DNA of 64,000 bases, taken from positions 93,342,172 to 93,406,171 of the forward strand of contig OX375874.1 of the NCBI GenBank assembly GCA_947359465.1. The letters run 5' to 3'. This document shows, one piece after another, positions 11,623 to 22,212 of this stretch. Numbering within the stretch: position 1 is the first letter of the stretch; each line of letters starts with the position of its first letter. Position numbers and translations under genes: made by a program. The stretch is from Metellina segmentata. Taxonomy: Eukaryota; Arthropoda; Arachnida; Araneae; Tetragnathidae. The notes under the pieces are model-generated. The model worked only from the letters and a program-made list of their open reading frames with translations, ran no database searches and had not been told where the DNA came from.

Positions 11623-13125
11623 CAGGGTGGTCCCGAATTCATGGTACAAACTTTAATGGTAGGTACAGGACATTGTAACAATGATTTATTGTATAGGAAT
11701 GTATAGTCGCAAGTGACGCGGTGAGGCGAAAACAGGGGAAATAACGGCCGAAAGGAAAAACAAAGATTTTATTGAAAGCGTTGTTGACAAGTGTCATGTT
11801 TACAGTAATTGTTCAAAATTGCGTCCACCAGTATCGATACATGCTTGACAGCGTCGGTGGAGCGATTGGCGTACACGTTCAAAGATGCCTGGTATTTCAC
11901 GCACACCTGCAGCAGCTACAGATAAGCGAGCGACGAGATCCTCATCTGAGTCAACTGGAGTCTCATAAACAAGATGCTTTAGATGTCCCCATAAAAAGTA
12001 ATCGAGGCTCGATAAATCGGGAGATCGGGGTGGCCAAGGGACTGGTCCACCACGCCCAATCCATCGAGTACCAAACGTGGCATTCAGGTAATTCCGTACA
12101 TCAATGCTGAAGTGTGCTGGCGCCCCATCGTGCTGAAACCACATGCGGTTACGAATGGCGATCGGAACATCATGCAGCAGTTGTGGTAACACTTCTTTCA
12201 GAAAAATAAGATAGCTTCCGCCAGTGAGCCGCATGGGTAGTAAGTATGGGCCAATCAAAAAGTCGTTCACAATACCAGCCCACACATTAATACTGAAACG
12301 TTGTTGAAACGCATGTCGACGCGTTGCATGTGGATTATCGGTTGCCCACACATGGGAATTGTGCGCATTAAAGACACCCTCGCGTGAAAATGTCGCTTCA
12401 TCTGTAAATAGCACATAATCTACGAAATCCGGCTGCAACGCACATTGCTGCATCACCCACAGGCAGAAGTTCACGCGGCGAGGATAATCTGCCGGATTCA
12501 ATGCTTGTACTTTCTGAAAATGGAAGGGGTGTAAGCGATTTTCGTTTAACACTCTGCATACAGTCTGATGACTCACACCTACGTCACGCGCAACAGTTCT
12601 TGTGCTTGACTCGGGTCTATCAGCCACAATGTTCAAGATGCTTTCTTCCAGCCTTGGAGTGCGTACAGCTCTTACTCGACCAGCGCCATGTCTGTTGACG
12701 TCGAACGCACCTGTTTCACAAAGTTGACGATGTAACCGTTGAAAAATTCTATGATCCGGCATTCGTCGATCAGGATACTCCGCGCGATACATTCGTAACG
12801 CAGCTCTGCCGTTACCATTTGCACGGCCGTACATGTAATGCATGTCTGCTTTTTCTGCATACGTAAAGTCACCCATCGTCTACGGCAGCACAATCGTGAA
12901 TGGCGCTTTTCCCTACTGCGATGCATCATGTTCAACAGCGGCTAGACATCTACTGCCCTCTACCGGCAATGATACCAACCGATCACTCCATTTCTCTTTC
13001 CTTTTATTTCCCCTGTTTACGCCTCACCGCGTCACTTGCGACTATACATTCCTATACAATAAATCATTGTTACAATGTCCTGTACCTACCATTAAAGTTT
13101 GTACCATGAATTCGGGACCACCCTG
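11623..13125 (-). mobile_element. Intact DD41D mariner-like element, copy 1 (1503 bp)
   Basis: Begins CAGGGTGGTCCCG, ends CGGGACCACCCTG, and is flanked by TA on both sides (11621-11622, 13126-13127), the Tc1/mariner target duplication. The terminal inverted repeats are 122 bases (11623-11744 and 13004-13125), with one mismatch seen. One full transposase is on the minus strand, and a polyadenylation hexamer (TTTATT on +) sits at 11768. By eye about six substitutions separate it from the copy at 20710, and both are exactly 1503 bp, so it moved recently. Confidence 0.95.
11800..12876 (-). CDS. Mariner-like (DD41D) transposase, intact
   Basis: A 358-residue cut-and-paste transposase of the Tc1/mariner superfamily. 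Residues 1-120 form the DNA-binding part: an N-terminal helix-turn-helix of the kind annotated DUF4817 in arthropod transposases, then a second helix-turn-helix (TVARDVGVSHQTVCRVL, ~94-110). The catalytic acids are D159 (LFTDEATF), D250 (WFQHDGAPAH) and D292 (SSLDYFLWG). 41 residues separate the last two, so the triad is DD41D. No stop or frameshift is present. It lies wholly between the inverted repeats and starts at the ATG ending at 12876. It differs from the second copy at residues 26, 73 and 215. Confidence 0.95.
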   Translation of the reverse strand: MGDFTYAEKADMHYMYGRANGNGRAALRMYRAEYPDRRMPDHRIFQRLHRQLCETGAFDVNRHGAGRVRAVRTPRLEESILNIVADRPESSTRTVARDVGVSHQTVCRVLNENRLHPFHFQKVQALNPADYPRRVNFCLWVMQQCALQPDFVDYVLFTDEATFSREGVFNAHNSHVWATDNPHATRRHAFQQRFSINVWAGIVNDFLIGPYLLPMRLTGGSYLIFLKEVLPQLLHDVPIAIRNRMWFQHDGAPAHFSIDVRNYLNATFGTRWIGRGGPVPWPPRSPDLSSLDYFLWGHLKHLVYETPVDSDEDLVARLSVAAAGVREIPGIFERVRQSLHRRCQACIDTGGRNFEQLL

Positions 13126-13127
13126 TA

Positions 13128-13374
13128 TATCCGCGATGGAGTTACACGAAACGCTTTCGTAAGTTTTGATTTTGGCTGAGGGAAATGTAAAATAATAACG
13201 CATCTTTTCTCTTGAAGGAAGATTATTCGCAAAGAAGCCTTGAAGTGTCATTATTGTGATAGAAAAGATAAGCATCTTCTTCCATAGAAGTACAAAAATA
13301 TATATAATACAACTGAGATGACAGCACTGTTTCGTGACTTAAATGAAAATGAAAGAAAATTTCTCAACTGGGGA
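13128..13374. other. Intergenic, nothing recognised
   Basis: The 3' flank of mariner copy 1, AT-rich, leading into the A-rich tandem repeat. Confidence 0.5.
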
Positions 13375-13610
13375 AAAACTATTAAAAGAACCAATGAATT
13401 AAAAGAAAAAATTAAAAAAAAAAATGAATTCTAAGAAATTTTTTTAAAAACCAATGAATTCAAAGAAATTTTTTTAAAAAACCAATGAATTAAAAGAAAA
13501 AATTAAAAAGAACCAATGAAATCAAAGGTTAGTTTAGAATTAAACTAACCCCCAATGGAATCAAAGTAAAAATTTCAAAACTACCAATGAAATCAAAGGC
13601 CAGTTTAACG
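13375..13610 (+). repeat. A-rich tandem repeat
   Basis: Repeats built on AACCAATGAATTAAAAGAAA and ACCAATGAATTCAAAGAAAT, with poly-A and AATTTTTTT spacers. Later units become ACCAATGAAATCAAAGG. At least six ACCAATGAA cores occur. Confidence 0.8.
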
Positions 13611-14325
13611 GAAAAAGAACTTTCTAGAATACTCAAAATGAAAATTTAAGCTTCCCATTTGACGAGGTTGCCTTAAAAACCGAAATAACCGTAATACAGA
13701 TGGGTTGCCTTATTCCGCCATAACTCGCTAATAAAAGTGCGCCAAGGTTGTTGCCACCACGATAAACGTAGAGTGTAGCTGTACCAAACTTCTTATGTGT
13801 GCTTTATTCATTCCCCTTTCTAACATCAGGCCAATCAGAATTTTTTAAATATCCGTCTGTGTTGTGTATTGCGGTTGAAAATTCTCCATTACATTGAAAT
13901 GTTGTATACCCATTCCTCGAATTTTCAGGAATCCTACTGTAAGTATTTCACAGTGAGTAGTTCATATGTCGAAGACTCCATATCTCCTGTCAGATTTGTT
14001 TCCTTCGGGATATTTTTCTCTTTCTTCTGTGTCAGTACAAACCAATTAAATATAAAGTGTTAATAAAATGTAAAAAATAGTATATGCAGGCGAGGACTTA
14101 CAAATGAATCACAAAAATCCCACATCGAAAGTAGGCGTCTTGTCTTAGGTAACAAGTTGACTCGGTTAAAAAAGTCGGTCACACACACGACTTGCTACAG
14201 AATTGTCCGCCAGGTCTCACGCTATTGTTTGGACTAAAACTGTAGTGAGAACTGTCTTTCAGATGTCTACTCGTCAAAACTTGATACATGTTTACACTAT
14301 TAAATATACCGTTAGAGACATATTG
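13611..14325. other. Intergenic, nothing recognised
   Basis: Unique-looking sequence between two tandem repeats. The frame at 13869-14063 has no recognisable motif. Confidence 0.5.
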
Positions 14326-14372
14326 TAATGGTAATTAATCAACGTCGCATGGAGCATTACAACAGGCTATCT
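14326..14372 (-). mobile_element. Short SINE tail fragment
   Basis: GGTAATTAATCAACGTCGCA...ACAACAGGCTAT matches only the reverse SINE 3' end. It stops at the start of the tandem repeat beginning near 14372. Confidence 0.55.
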
Positions 14373-15490
14373 ATTCGATAGAACTGTAGCTACAGATCTG
14401 TACAAGTAGACAGGTCAGAGTACTTTTACTTGTGCTGAAATAAAATAAACAGTGAAACATTCTGGTGATTTTGTCCGTTAGTTAACAGCACAGAAAACAC
14501 CAAATGGCTTTCAATCAATCTCGCAATGCTCGATATGTTTTATAACTTAAAAAATACGTTTTCTTTCCTTTGTCTTTCTGCAAACCTTTACCTCTAGCTG
14601 TATACTTAAAGCTTATAGAACTGTAACGAGAGCTCTTTGAAAGATTTCTATTTTTGTCAGACAGAAATTCTTAAGAGCTTACACTATCGGATATACGGAA
14701 CGGAACGGACGTATCAATTACGGAGTACCTTGCAGAAAACTGCGAACCTCCACATCATAATCAATAGAGAATTTAATGGTTGTAAACTTAAAAATAAGGG
14801 AAGAAAGTTAAAGGTAGTGACAATGCACTATGGAAAAGGTAAATAATTTAGATAAATGATAAAATTTAGTGATTGATACAATTAGGAGTCCGATTCACGT
14901 TCCAAAGGGGGTGGGGACATCATCGAGGAGGGGTAAGCAATCCGATAGAACAGAACTCAAGTTGCAGATATGTAGGTACAGGTGTCAGTGTGCCTTTACA
15001 TTGCAAACAATATTTCATCCAATAAACGTTGAAACGTGCCGGAGATTTTGTCCAATAGCCTCATTGAAAGCACTAAATTATTTTTCGATCAATCTCGCAA
15101 TGCCTAGATATGTTTCGTAAAATAAAACAGTTTTCTTTCCGTTGTCTTTCTGCAAACCTTTACATCTATCTAAGCGCTTATAGAACTGTAACGAGATCTC
15201 TTTGAAAGATTTCTTTTTGTCAGAAATTCTTAAGAGCTTACAATATCGGATATACCGATAGACAGAACTCGAGCTACAGATATGTAGGTGCAGGTGTCAG
15301 CGTGCCTTTACATTGCAAAACAAATTCCATCCAATAAACTTTGAAACATGCCGGAGATTTTGTCCAATGAGCCACATTGAAAACACCAATTTATTTTTCG
15401 ATCAATCTCGCAATGCCTAGTTATGTTTCGTAATATAAAACAATCATATTTCTTTCTTTAGTAATTTTCTATAAACCTTTACCTCTAGCC
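14372..15490 (+). repeat. ~310-bp tandem repeat, three units with a gap
   Basis: Units at ~14372-14700, ~14941-15250 and ~15251-15490 share, in order, CGATAGA(A)CAGAACT, CTACAGATATGTAGGT, TTTGTCCAATGAGCCACATTG, CGATCAATCTCGCAATGCC, CTTTCTGCAAACCTTTAC and TTCTTAAGAGCTTACA. Unit 1 is most diverged, and ~240 unrelated bases follow it. Satellite-like. Confidence 0.8.
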
Positions 15491-15559
15491 TGTTACTCGT
15501 TAATGAGTCGCCAATGATAGAACGAAGTTCTGTAGCAATGACTAATCACAAAAATCGAT

Positions 15560-15574
15560 CCCCCCCCCCCCCCG
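15560..15574 (+). repeat. Poly-C tract
   Basis: An uninterrupted run of about 14 C inside ATCGATC...GATC. Unusual in such AT-rich DNA and a likely site of length variation or sequencing slippage. Confidence 0.85.
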
Positions 15575-17277
15575 ATCAATGCTTTCTAACCTACTTCCGC
15601 ACTCATTTTCTGCCATCGAACAAACCATACGAGACCGATGTAACTTCAACACTTTTCCACTCAATCATGACACTGATGTGGACGAGGAAGCTTATACACG
15701 ACTTCTATCGTAACCCATTTTACCAAATTGCGAAAAGGGGCTTGTAGCATCATTTTTTCACTTTTACTACAAAGGGGAGGGACATGAAGGTGAAGAGAGA
15801 GAGAAAAAAACTGTAATCATCCCGGAAGCGCGAAGTGTTCCGCATTTCACTTCTATTCAGCCATGCTCTGGTTTTCTTTACACCCTTCAGTCGCAAGAAC
15901 ACACATTAGCGAATATCCCAGATCCATCTCCTCTTTCTCCAGGTCTTTCCTAATCCTTTATTTTCTTACCCAAGCGATGCTGCCAGAAAGTCAAACAAAA
16001 CATCCAGCTGTCGCTCTTGAAAACATGCTTTCACCGCGTCGTGTTCAAAAAGGAAACGCGAAAGGTTTTAGTACATTTTTGAGAGAATCTCTCAACACAT
16101 TCTTCGCTATAGAACTTCTAAGATTGATGGGATTTTAATAGAATCGTGAGTTAGTTTTAATCTGTCAGTCTCGAGATTATTGTAAATGTGGAGGAAAGAT
16201 TATGAGTTTATTTCTGTTTTTATTGGATAAACGAAAGTATCGAGAAATTGGATTTTAATAGAAGTAACGTGTGTGACGATTAAAAGTTCCAGCACTGAGT
16301 CATTTCTTGTGTCTTACGCAGTGATTGATTTTAGAACAAAAACTTCAGCTATTGAAATCAAATCTAACAATGATTAATAATCTTGTTTAGTATAAATTAA
16401 AAACAACGGAGATGGAATTTAAAATACAATGAGCTTATTCAGGATTATTTAAGACATGAACATATTTGTGCTGTCTTTATTTTAGAAACTTTTATTCAGT
16501 AATTCCAGTGTAGCCAGTTCCAGTTTTTTTAATCCAGTGCCTAGTAGTTCTAGCTTCAATCGAACAGTGACTTCATTTTTGTATCGGAATTTCTCTAATT
16601 GATGGATAATTATGATTCACCATCACAAAACCGTCTATGAGAGAGATTTTCAGTGCAAACACAAACCAGACAGAAAGCTGATTTTACTTCCTCCACTCAT
16701 ATGATCTTGTACCATACATAATGGTTACCTTAAAATGTAGCTATCACCATTTTGGCGACGTTTGCGATTTTATCTAATTGGCGCTGCCCAACCAATTATC
16801 ATATATCAATTCGAAATTCCTTTTTTGGAATTTGTTTTTCTGGCGAAGTGATGAAATCGTATTAAAAGAAGCCAAGTGATATCACGTCTAGAATAGACAC
16901 TAAAAGCATGTATTTACTACCACCATCTGCATTTAGCTTGAGAGAAAAATCCTCTTAGATTCATGAAGGATGGTTTGGTTTGTTGCACTAAAATTCAGGA
17001 AGGAAATCAATCACTTCTACAACACAAAGAAAAATATTTCTCTAAGAATACAAAAGAAAAACTTCACTAAGACTCCCTTCAAATTTATTGTCAAACGTAA
17101 AAAAAATCAGACTAGCTAAAGTACTTTCCATGTTACACTTTCAAGAATACCTTTATACTTATTATACGTAGTATATTTTGGTGACGATTATAAACATCTA
17201 TCTTATCAAATTTTCTTACTTAACAGTTTAATTCCTCTTATTTTCCTATATTCAGCTGAACAGTATTGAATGTCATC
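15575..17277. other. Intergenic, nothing recognised
   Basis: Contains plus-strand frames at 15514-15747 and 15863-16138 with no recognisable domain. GATTTTAATAGAA occurs twice (16131, 16252). Confidence 0.5.
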
Positions 17278-17819
17278 TCTACTATTATAAAAGGAAGTGT
17301 TTGTCTATCTGTTTCTTGCCCCAAAATCCTGACGATTCTATGACACTTACAGTAATGAGATTTAGCACACTGGTAGTCCGAATTTTTTGCAATTTTTGGG
17401 TCGCGGCGAATTTTAAAATTCAATCTCGAAGATTTTTAAATTGATTTAATAGTTTTATACTCCATCGGTTTTTGAACGCATTTCTTCCGAAGAAGAACCA
17501 CCCCAATCTTGACTTTTTCTACCCTCGTGACCTTACCGTCATCCTTTGAAACCATGTCAAGTTTTTTTTCATCACGGAGAACGCGGACAAGATTCTAAAT
17601 TTATTTTTCCATTTCCGCTTTCATTTGGCGCAGAGGAATGATTTTTCAGCAGAGGATAAAAAAAAGTTTTAACTTTAGTTATGTACTTCTTTTTTTTTTA
17701 TCTCCTAGACTGTTAAAGATAGAGTAAAAATATCAACGGATTTGAAATCTGCGGAAAATTTTACACCAGATTACTACTTTACATCACGGGCAACTCCGGG
17801 CAAGCCACGCAGTGGCTAT
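17278..17819 (+). mobile_element. Helitron-like non-autonomous element, copy 1
   Basis: Starts TCTACTATTATAAAAGG, like arthropod Helitron 5' ends, and finishes with the small hairpin GCCACGCAGTGGC followed by CTA. It shares GGTCGCGGCGAATTTTAAAA and GGATTTGAAATCTGCGGAAA with the copies at 54878 and 58175. No coding capacity. The Helitron assignment rests on the ends only. Confidence 0.55.
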
Positions 17820-18993
17820 TTATTAGATAAGAGCAATCGATCCGTAAACGAAAAAAGTAAGTTTTGCTGCGATTGTATTAAAAAAAATTGCAATTTTTAA
17901 CACGAAGCTAGTGCAAAGAACACTAGTACTAGAACACTAGTTCGTGAAACGCAGCACGGTGAAAATAGTCTGGCATTGTGGGGTTCAGAATTTTCCTATT
18001 GTATCGAATAAGAATTGTCTTAGGCAATAATTTCTAGCCATCCGTTAGCTTGATAATCTTAAATCGCTAAAGCATATAGTAGGAGAGGCCAGTGTTAACT
18101 CTCAAGATCCCCGACACAGCGGGCTGTTCAAGCAGTTCTTGGATTCAAGAGTAAGACAATACCCGCCATTTACTATCTCGTTATGCATCCATAGCCCATG
18201 TTTATGGCATTTTTAAAAACCCCACAATCTTAGCAAACATTTTAAATATTGCCTATTTTTTATTTTCTTAACAGTTTAAGAGTCTTTGGGCTTTAAACAT
18301 TCACAATGAAACAAAAAAGGTACGTTTCAGGCTAAATATCAGGAAAACTATTAGACTTATGAAATATATTGGAATGACATAAAACAATGATTATTTTATT
18401 TCGAGTAATTAAAAAAAAAGAACAATGCTAAACGACACTTCGTGGAGGAGCTAAATTCGTTTAAGTAAAGTGTCACATGTTGTCGCGGCAGCCATATTGA
18501 TGACGTCATTACTCGGCCTCCCACCACTCGACAACCTTATGAAAGGCCTTTCTGAAGACTGTAGGTTACGGGTAATCTTAAGCACACAAAACCAAATTTA
18601 TGGTAAACTTGGGGTATTCAACTAGTTACCACCGTCCCAGCCAGCCTAAGCCATTCAGTGTATCGCCACGTAATTTTGAACCACAGTTAGATGTCGAGGT
18701 AAACTTAAGTGATAAAAGTGGTCTAAGTTTCATTTGCCATACGCAGAGCATGAATGGAGTGTAGCAAGCGGAAGAATATGGATGGTAAAATGAAATTTTT
18801 AAAAATGGTTCTGCACTTTTGTGATTTAAGTTGGCAAGTAAGCGGTTGGCAACAAGAAAAAATCATTGTACAGAATAGGAAATTCCCATTCGATACAATA
18901 GAAAATTTATCTCCCACTCAAGAAGTCAGACTATTTTCACCTTCTCCGCGAGCTATTAATCGAAGCAGGCAGTATGTTCGATTAAGATATTTA
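17820..18993. other. Intergenic, one SINE scrap
   Basis: Contains the SINE fragment at 18664 and a lone TGACGTCA at 18501-18508. No gene is seen beside it. Confidence 0.5.
18664..18712 (-). mobile_element. Small SINE body fragment
   Basis: GCCACGTAATTTTGAACCAC...AGATGTCGAGG matches ~45 bases of the reverse SINE body. A heavily decayed remnant. Confidence 0.45.
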
Positions 18994-19447
18994 GGCCCGG
19001 TGCACACATCCGGTTTTTCAACGTGCGGCGCCGTTGCCGCAACGCAAGTGCGGCCTGAGATACATTAGATCCAATGGAGTAGCGCACACATGCCTCCGGC
19101 TCCGCTGCGGCGACGCACGTCCAACTTGCGTGCAATTTGTACCTCAGTTCCTCACGGCGCCGCACGGTCGCCGCACATGATTATCCGTTCTGAAGTACCT
19201 TGTTTTCATAAACAAATGGAATATAAATAATAATTCATAAATGGTTGTATCCAGTAACGTCTATTTTGTTTCAAAATATACTTTCTTTTGTACCAAGTAA
19301 GCGATATAAACACGTTTTCTTCGATAGAATATTTATCGCAAATGGCACGAAATGAGAACTGCGTCATTTCACGGTTATGTGTGCATAGTTGGGCTTCGGT
19401 GCCGCAGAGGCGCCGCACGTTGAAAAATCGGATGTGTGCACCGGGCC
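18994..19447 (-). mobile_element. GC-rich-ended MITE, copy 2 (454 bp)
   Basis: Reverse-orientation relative of 8427-8878 with the same ends (GGCCCGGTGCACACATCCGG), GCGGCGCCG subterminal blocks and central landmarks (GGTTGTATCCAGTAACGTCT). Its flanks are TTA on the left and TAA on the right, so the 3-base target duplication is off by one base. Confidence 0.8.
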
Positions 19448-20351
19448 TAATGAGCAGGGAGTGCAGACAGGTCACGAAAACACATTTCTCTGCGAAAAAG
19501 GATTTTGTTGCCAATAATGATGGGGCGTTTCACGGAAATGTGTGTGAGGGATGAGAGGAGATCCGGAAATAGCAATTCAATACGGTAAATATTTTCTTGA
19601 AAACGATGGCAATTTTCCAGATCCTTGGACTCCATCTTCATAGACTGCAATCGCGTACGGGAGAAGATCGGGAGTGATTAAATGTGCCTTGTTCCCAGAT
19701 TAAAACGTTCAATCATCCTTGTGAGTCCAGATACTTCCGGTTATCTCTGACCACCGAGTTAAATCTATCAATGAGAACCCGGTTGAGATTAGTGTCCATA
19801 GAAAATGATTGTAACTTAAGGTTAAAAACCCCATTCCGTGCAGTCAGGGATGGATTTATTTACTTTTTAGAATCTTATCCAACATCAGGAGGTTCAAAGA
19901 GAGGATAATTTTGTAATCGCTTCGTAAACATGTTGTCCCTCTACATCAACGAAACGCAAAGGTTGTCCTTTCTTGATCATATACTTGTGTTCTATCTCAA
20001 TTAAAGTGTTCTGTGATGACCTCCAAAATTGTATCTGATTTTTTAGCACCTCGAGATGCAACATTTTCACCTAAGAATTTGTCTTGAATTTGAAACTTAT
20101 ATTATTTAGGTAATGGGGAAGAGTTTTACCAAATCAAAAGGAAACGAAAAATTCAAACAAGTCTTTAATGTAAAGTTGCAAAAAATATGAACCATATGAA
20201 GTCGGCTTACATTTTCTGTAATATTGTGCCAAAACGCATCTTGAAGGAAAAAGATACGAAACATATAAGAAAAGAAATTTCTACCCTTATAAAGCTAATT
20301 ATTTGTAAATTTTCTGGCAAACATTCCAACTCTCCTCCAGAACAAGTTTTA
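19448..20351. other. Intergenic, nothing recognised
   Basis: Separates the GC-rich MITE from the hAT-like MITE. No convincing coding region. Confidence 0.5.
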
Positions 20352-20709
20352 CAGAGATGTCAACCTGCGACGGAAGTTTTGAGTAGTATCAAAGGAAAGT
20401 AGTTTTAAGAATTTTTCAGTAGTCAAGAAAAATTTAAGAAATCAGCTTCAAAACACGCATATATCATTAATTCAAATATTTAATTACAAATTTGAAACAT
20501 TTATGCAACACATTTTATTATTTATAGTTAGTAAGGTATATCATACATGAAAACATATCGCACCCCGTCAAGAAAAGTGACACAACTCAAAATTGCAGAA
20601 TTTGAGAAACATCAACTTAAAGGATACTAAAAAACTCATATTGAAATAGTATAAATTCTTTTAAATTTTAGGTGGGAATTTATGGTGGTAACTTCTATTC
20701 TATTCTATA

Positions 20710-22212
20710 CAGGGTGGTCCCGAATTCATGGTACAAACTTTAATGGTAGGTACAGGACATTGTAACAATGATTTATTGTATAGGAATGTATAGTCGCAAG
20801 TGACGCGGTGAGGCGAAAACAGGGGAAATAACGGCCGAAAGGAAAAACAAAGATTTTATTGAAAGCGTTGTTGACAAGTGTCATGTTTACAGTAATTGTT
20901 CAAAATTGCGTCCACCAGTATCGATACATGCTTGACAGCGTCGGTGGAGCGATTGGCGTACACGTTCAAAGATGCCTGGTATTTCACGCACACCTGCAGC
21001 AGCTACAGATAAGCGAGCGACGAGATCCTCATCTGAGTCAACTGGAGTCTCATAAACAAGATGCTTTAGATGTCCCCATAAAAAGTAATCGAGGCTCGAT
21101 AAATCGGGAGATCGGGGTGGCCAAGGGACTGGTCCACCACGCCCAATCCATCGAGTACCAAACGTGGCATTCAGGTAATTCCGTACATCAATGCTGAAGT
21201 GTGCTGGCGCCCCATCGTGCTGAAACCACATGCGGTTACGAATGGCGATCGGAACATCATGCAGCAGTTGTGGTAACACTTCTTTCAGAAAAATAAGATA
21301 GCTTCCGCCAGTGAGCCGCGTGGGTAGTAAGTATGGGCCAATCAAAAAGTCATTCACAATACCAGCCCACACATTAATACTGAAACGTTGTTGAAACGCA
21401 TGTCGACGCGTTGCATGTGGATTATCGGTTGCCCACACATGGGAATTGTGCGCATTAAAGACACCCTCGCGTGAAAATGTCGCTTCATCTGTAAATAGCA
21501 CATAATCTACGAAATCCGGCTGCAACGCACATTGCTGCATCACCCACAGGCAGAAGTTCACGCGGCGAGGATAATCTGCCGGATTCAATGCTTGTACTTT
21601 CTGAAAATGGAAGGGGTGTAAGCGATTTTCGTTTAACACTCTGCATACAGTCTGATGACTCACACCTACGTCACGCGCAACAGTTCTTGTGCTTGACTCG
21701 GGTCTATCAGCCACAATGTTCAAGATGCTTTCTTCCAGCCTTGGAATGCGTACAGCTCTTACTCGACCAGCGCCATGTCTGTTGACGTCGAACGCACCTG
21801 TTTCACAAAGTTGACGATGTAACCGTTGAAAAATTCTATGATCCGGCATTCGTCGATCAGGATACTCCGCGCGATACATTCGTAACACAGCTCTGCCGTT
21901 ACCATTTGCACGGCCGTACATGTAATGCATGTCTGCTTTTTCTGCATACGTAAAGTCACCCATCGTCTACGGCAGCACAATTGTGAATGGCGCTTTTCCC
22001 TACTGCGATGCATCATGTTCAACAGCGGCTAGACATCTACTGCCCTCTACCGGCAATGATACCAACCGATCACTCCATTTCTCTTTCCTTTTATTTCCCC
22101 TGTTTACGCCTCACCGCGTCACTTGCGACTATACATTCCTATACAATAAATCATTGTTACAATGTCCTGTACTTACCATTAAAGTTTGTACCATGAATTC
22201 GGGACCACCCTG
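20710..22212 (-). mobile_element. Intact DD41D mariner-like element, copy 2 (1503 bp)
   Basis: Same termini, length and 122-bp inverted repeats as copy 1, flanked by TA at 20708-20709 and 22213-22214. Removing it restores the 16-base perfect palindrome CTATTCTATAGAATAG, so it inserted at the central TA. It is nested in two older elements (20559-22317 and 20352-22582), which makes it the youngest event here. Confidence 0.95.
20887..21963 (-). CDS. Mariner-like (DD41D) transposase, intact, second copy
   Basis: A 358-residue open frame with the same DD41D triad (D159, D250, D292). It differs from the first copy only at A26V, T73I and M215T, none of them a catalytic position. With intact ends it looks potentially functional. 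The candidate polyadenylation hexamer is TTTATT at 20855-20860 on the + strand. Confidence 0.95.
   Translation of the reverse strand: MGDFTYAEKADMHYMYGRANGNGRAVLRMYRAEYPDRRMPDHRIFQRLHRQLCETGAFDVNRHGAGRVRAVRIPRLEESILNIVADRPESSTRTVARDVGVSHQTVCRVLNENRLHPFHFQKVQALNPADYPRRVNFCLWVMQQCALQPDFVDYVLFTDEATFSREGVFNAHNSHVWATDNPHATRRHAFQQRFSINVWAGIVNDFLIGPYLLPTRLTGGSYLIFLKEVLPQLLHDVPIAIRNRMWFQHDGAPAHFSIDVRNYLNATFGTRWIGRGGPVPWPPRSPDLSSLDYFLWGHLKHLVYETPVDSDEDLVARLSVAAAGVREIPGIFERVRQSLHRRCQACIDTGGRNFEQLL

Noticed and set aside
11772..12110. Plus-strand 112-residue frame (repeated at 20859-21197)
   Set aside because: Antisense shadow of the mariner transposase; identical in both copies for that reason.
12842..13162. 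Plus-strand frame near the mariner 3' end (also 21929-22228)
   Set aside because: Runs through the inverted repeat into flanking DNA. No independent support.
13375..13610. CRISPR-like array
   Set aside because: Repeats are A-rich, irregular and imperfect, and the genome is eukaryotic. It is a simple tandem repeat.
15863..16138. 91-residue plus-strand frame
   Set aside because: Starts with a hydrophobic stretch, but no family match or neighbouring exons; treated as chance.
18501..18508. TGACGTCA as a functional CRE/ATF site
   Set aside because: One isolated palindrome with no gene start nearby.
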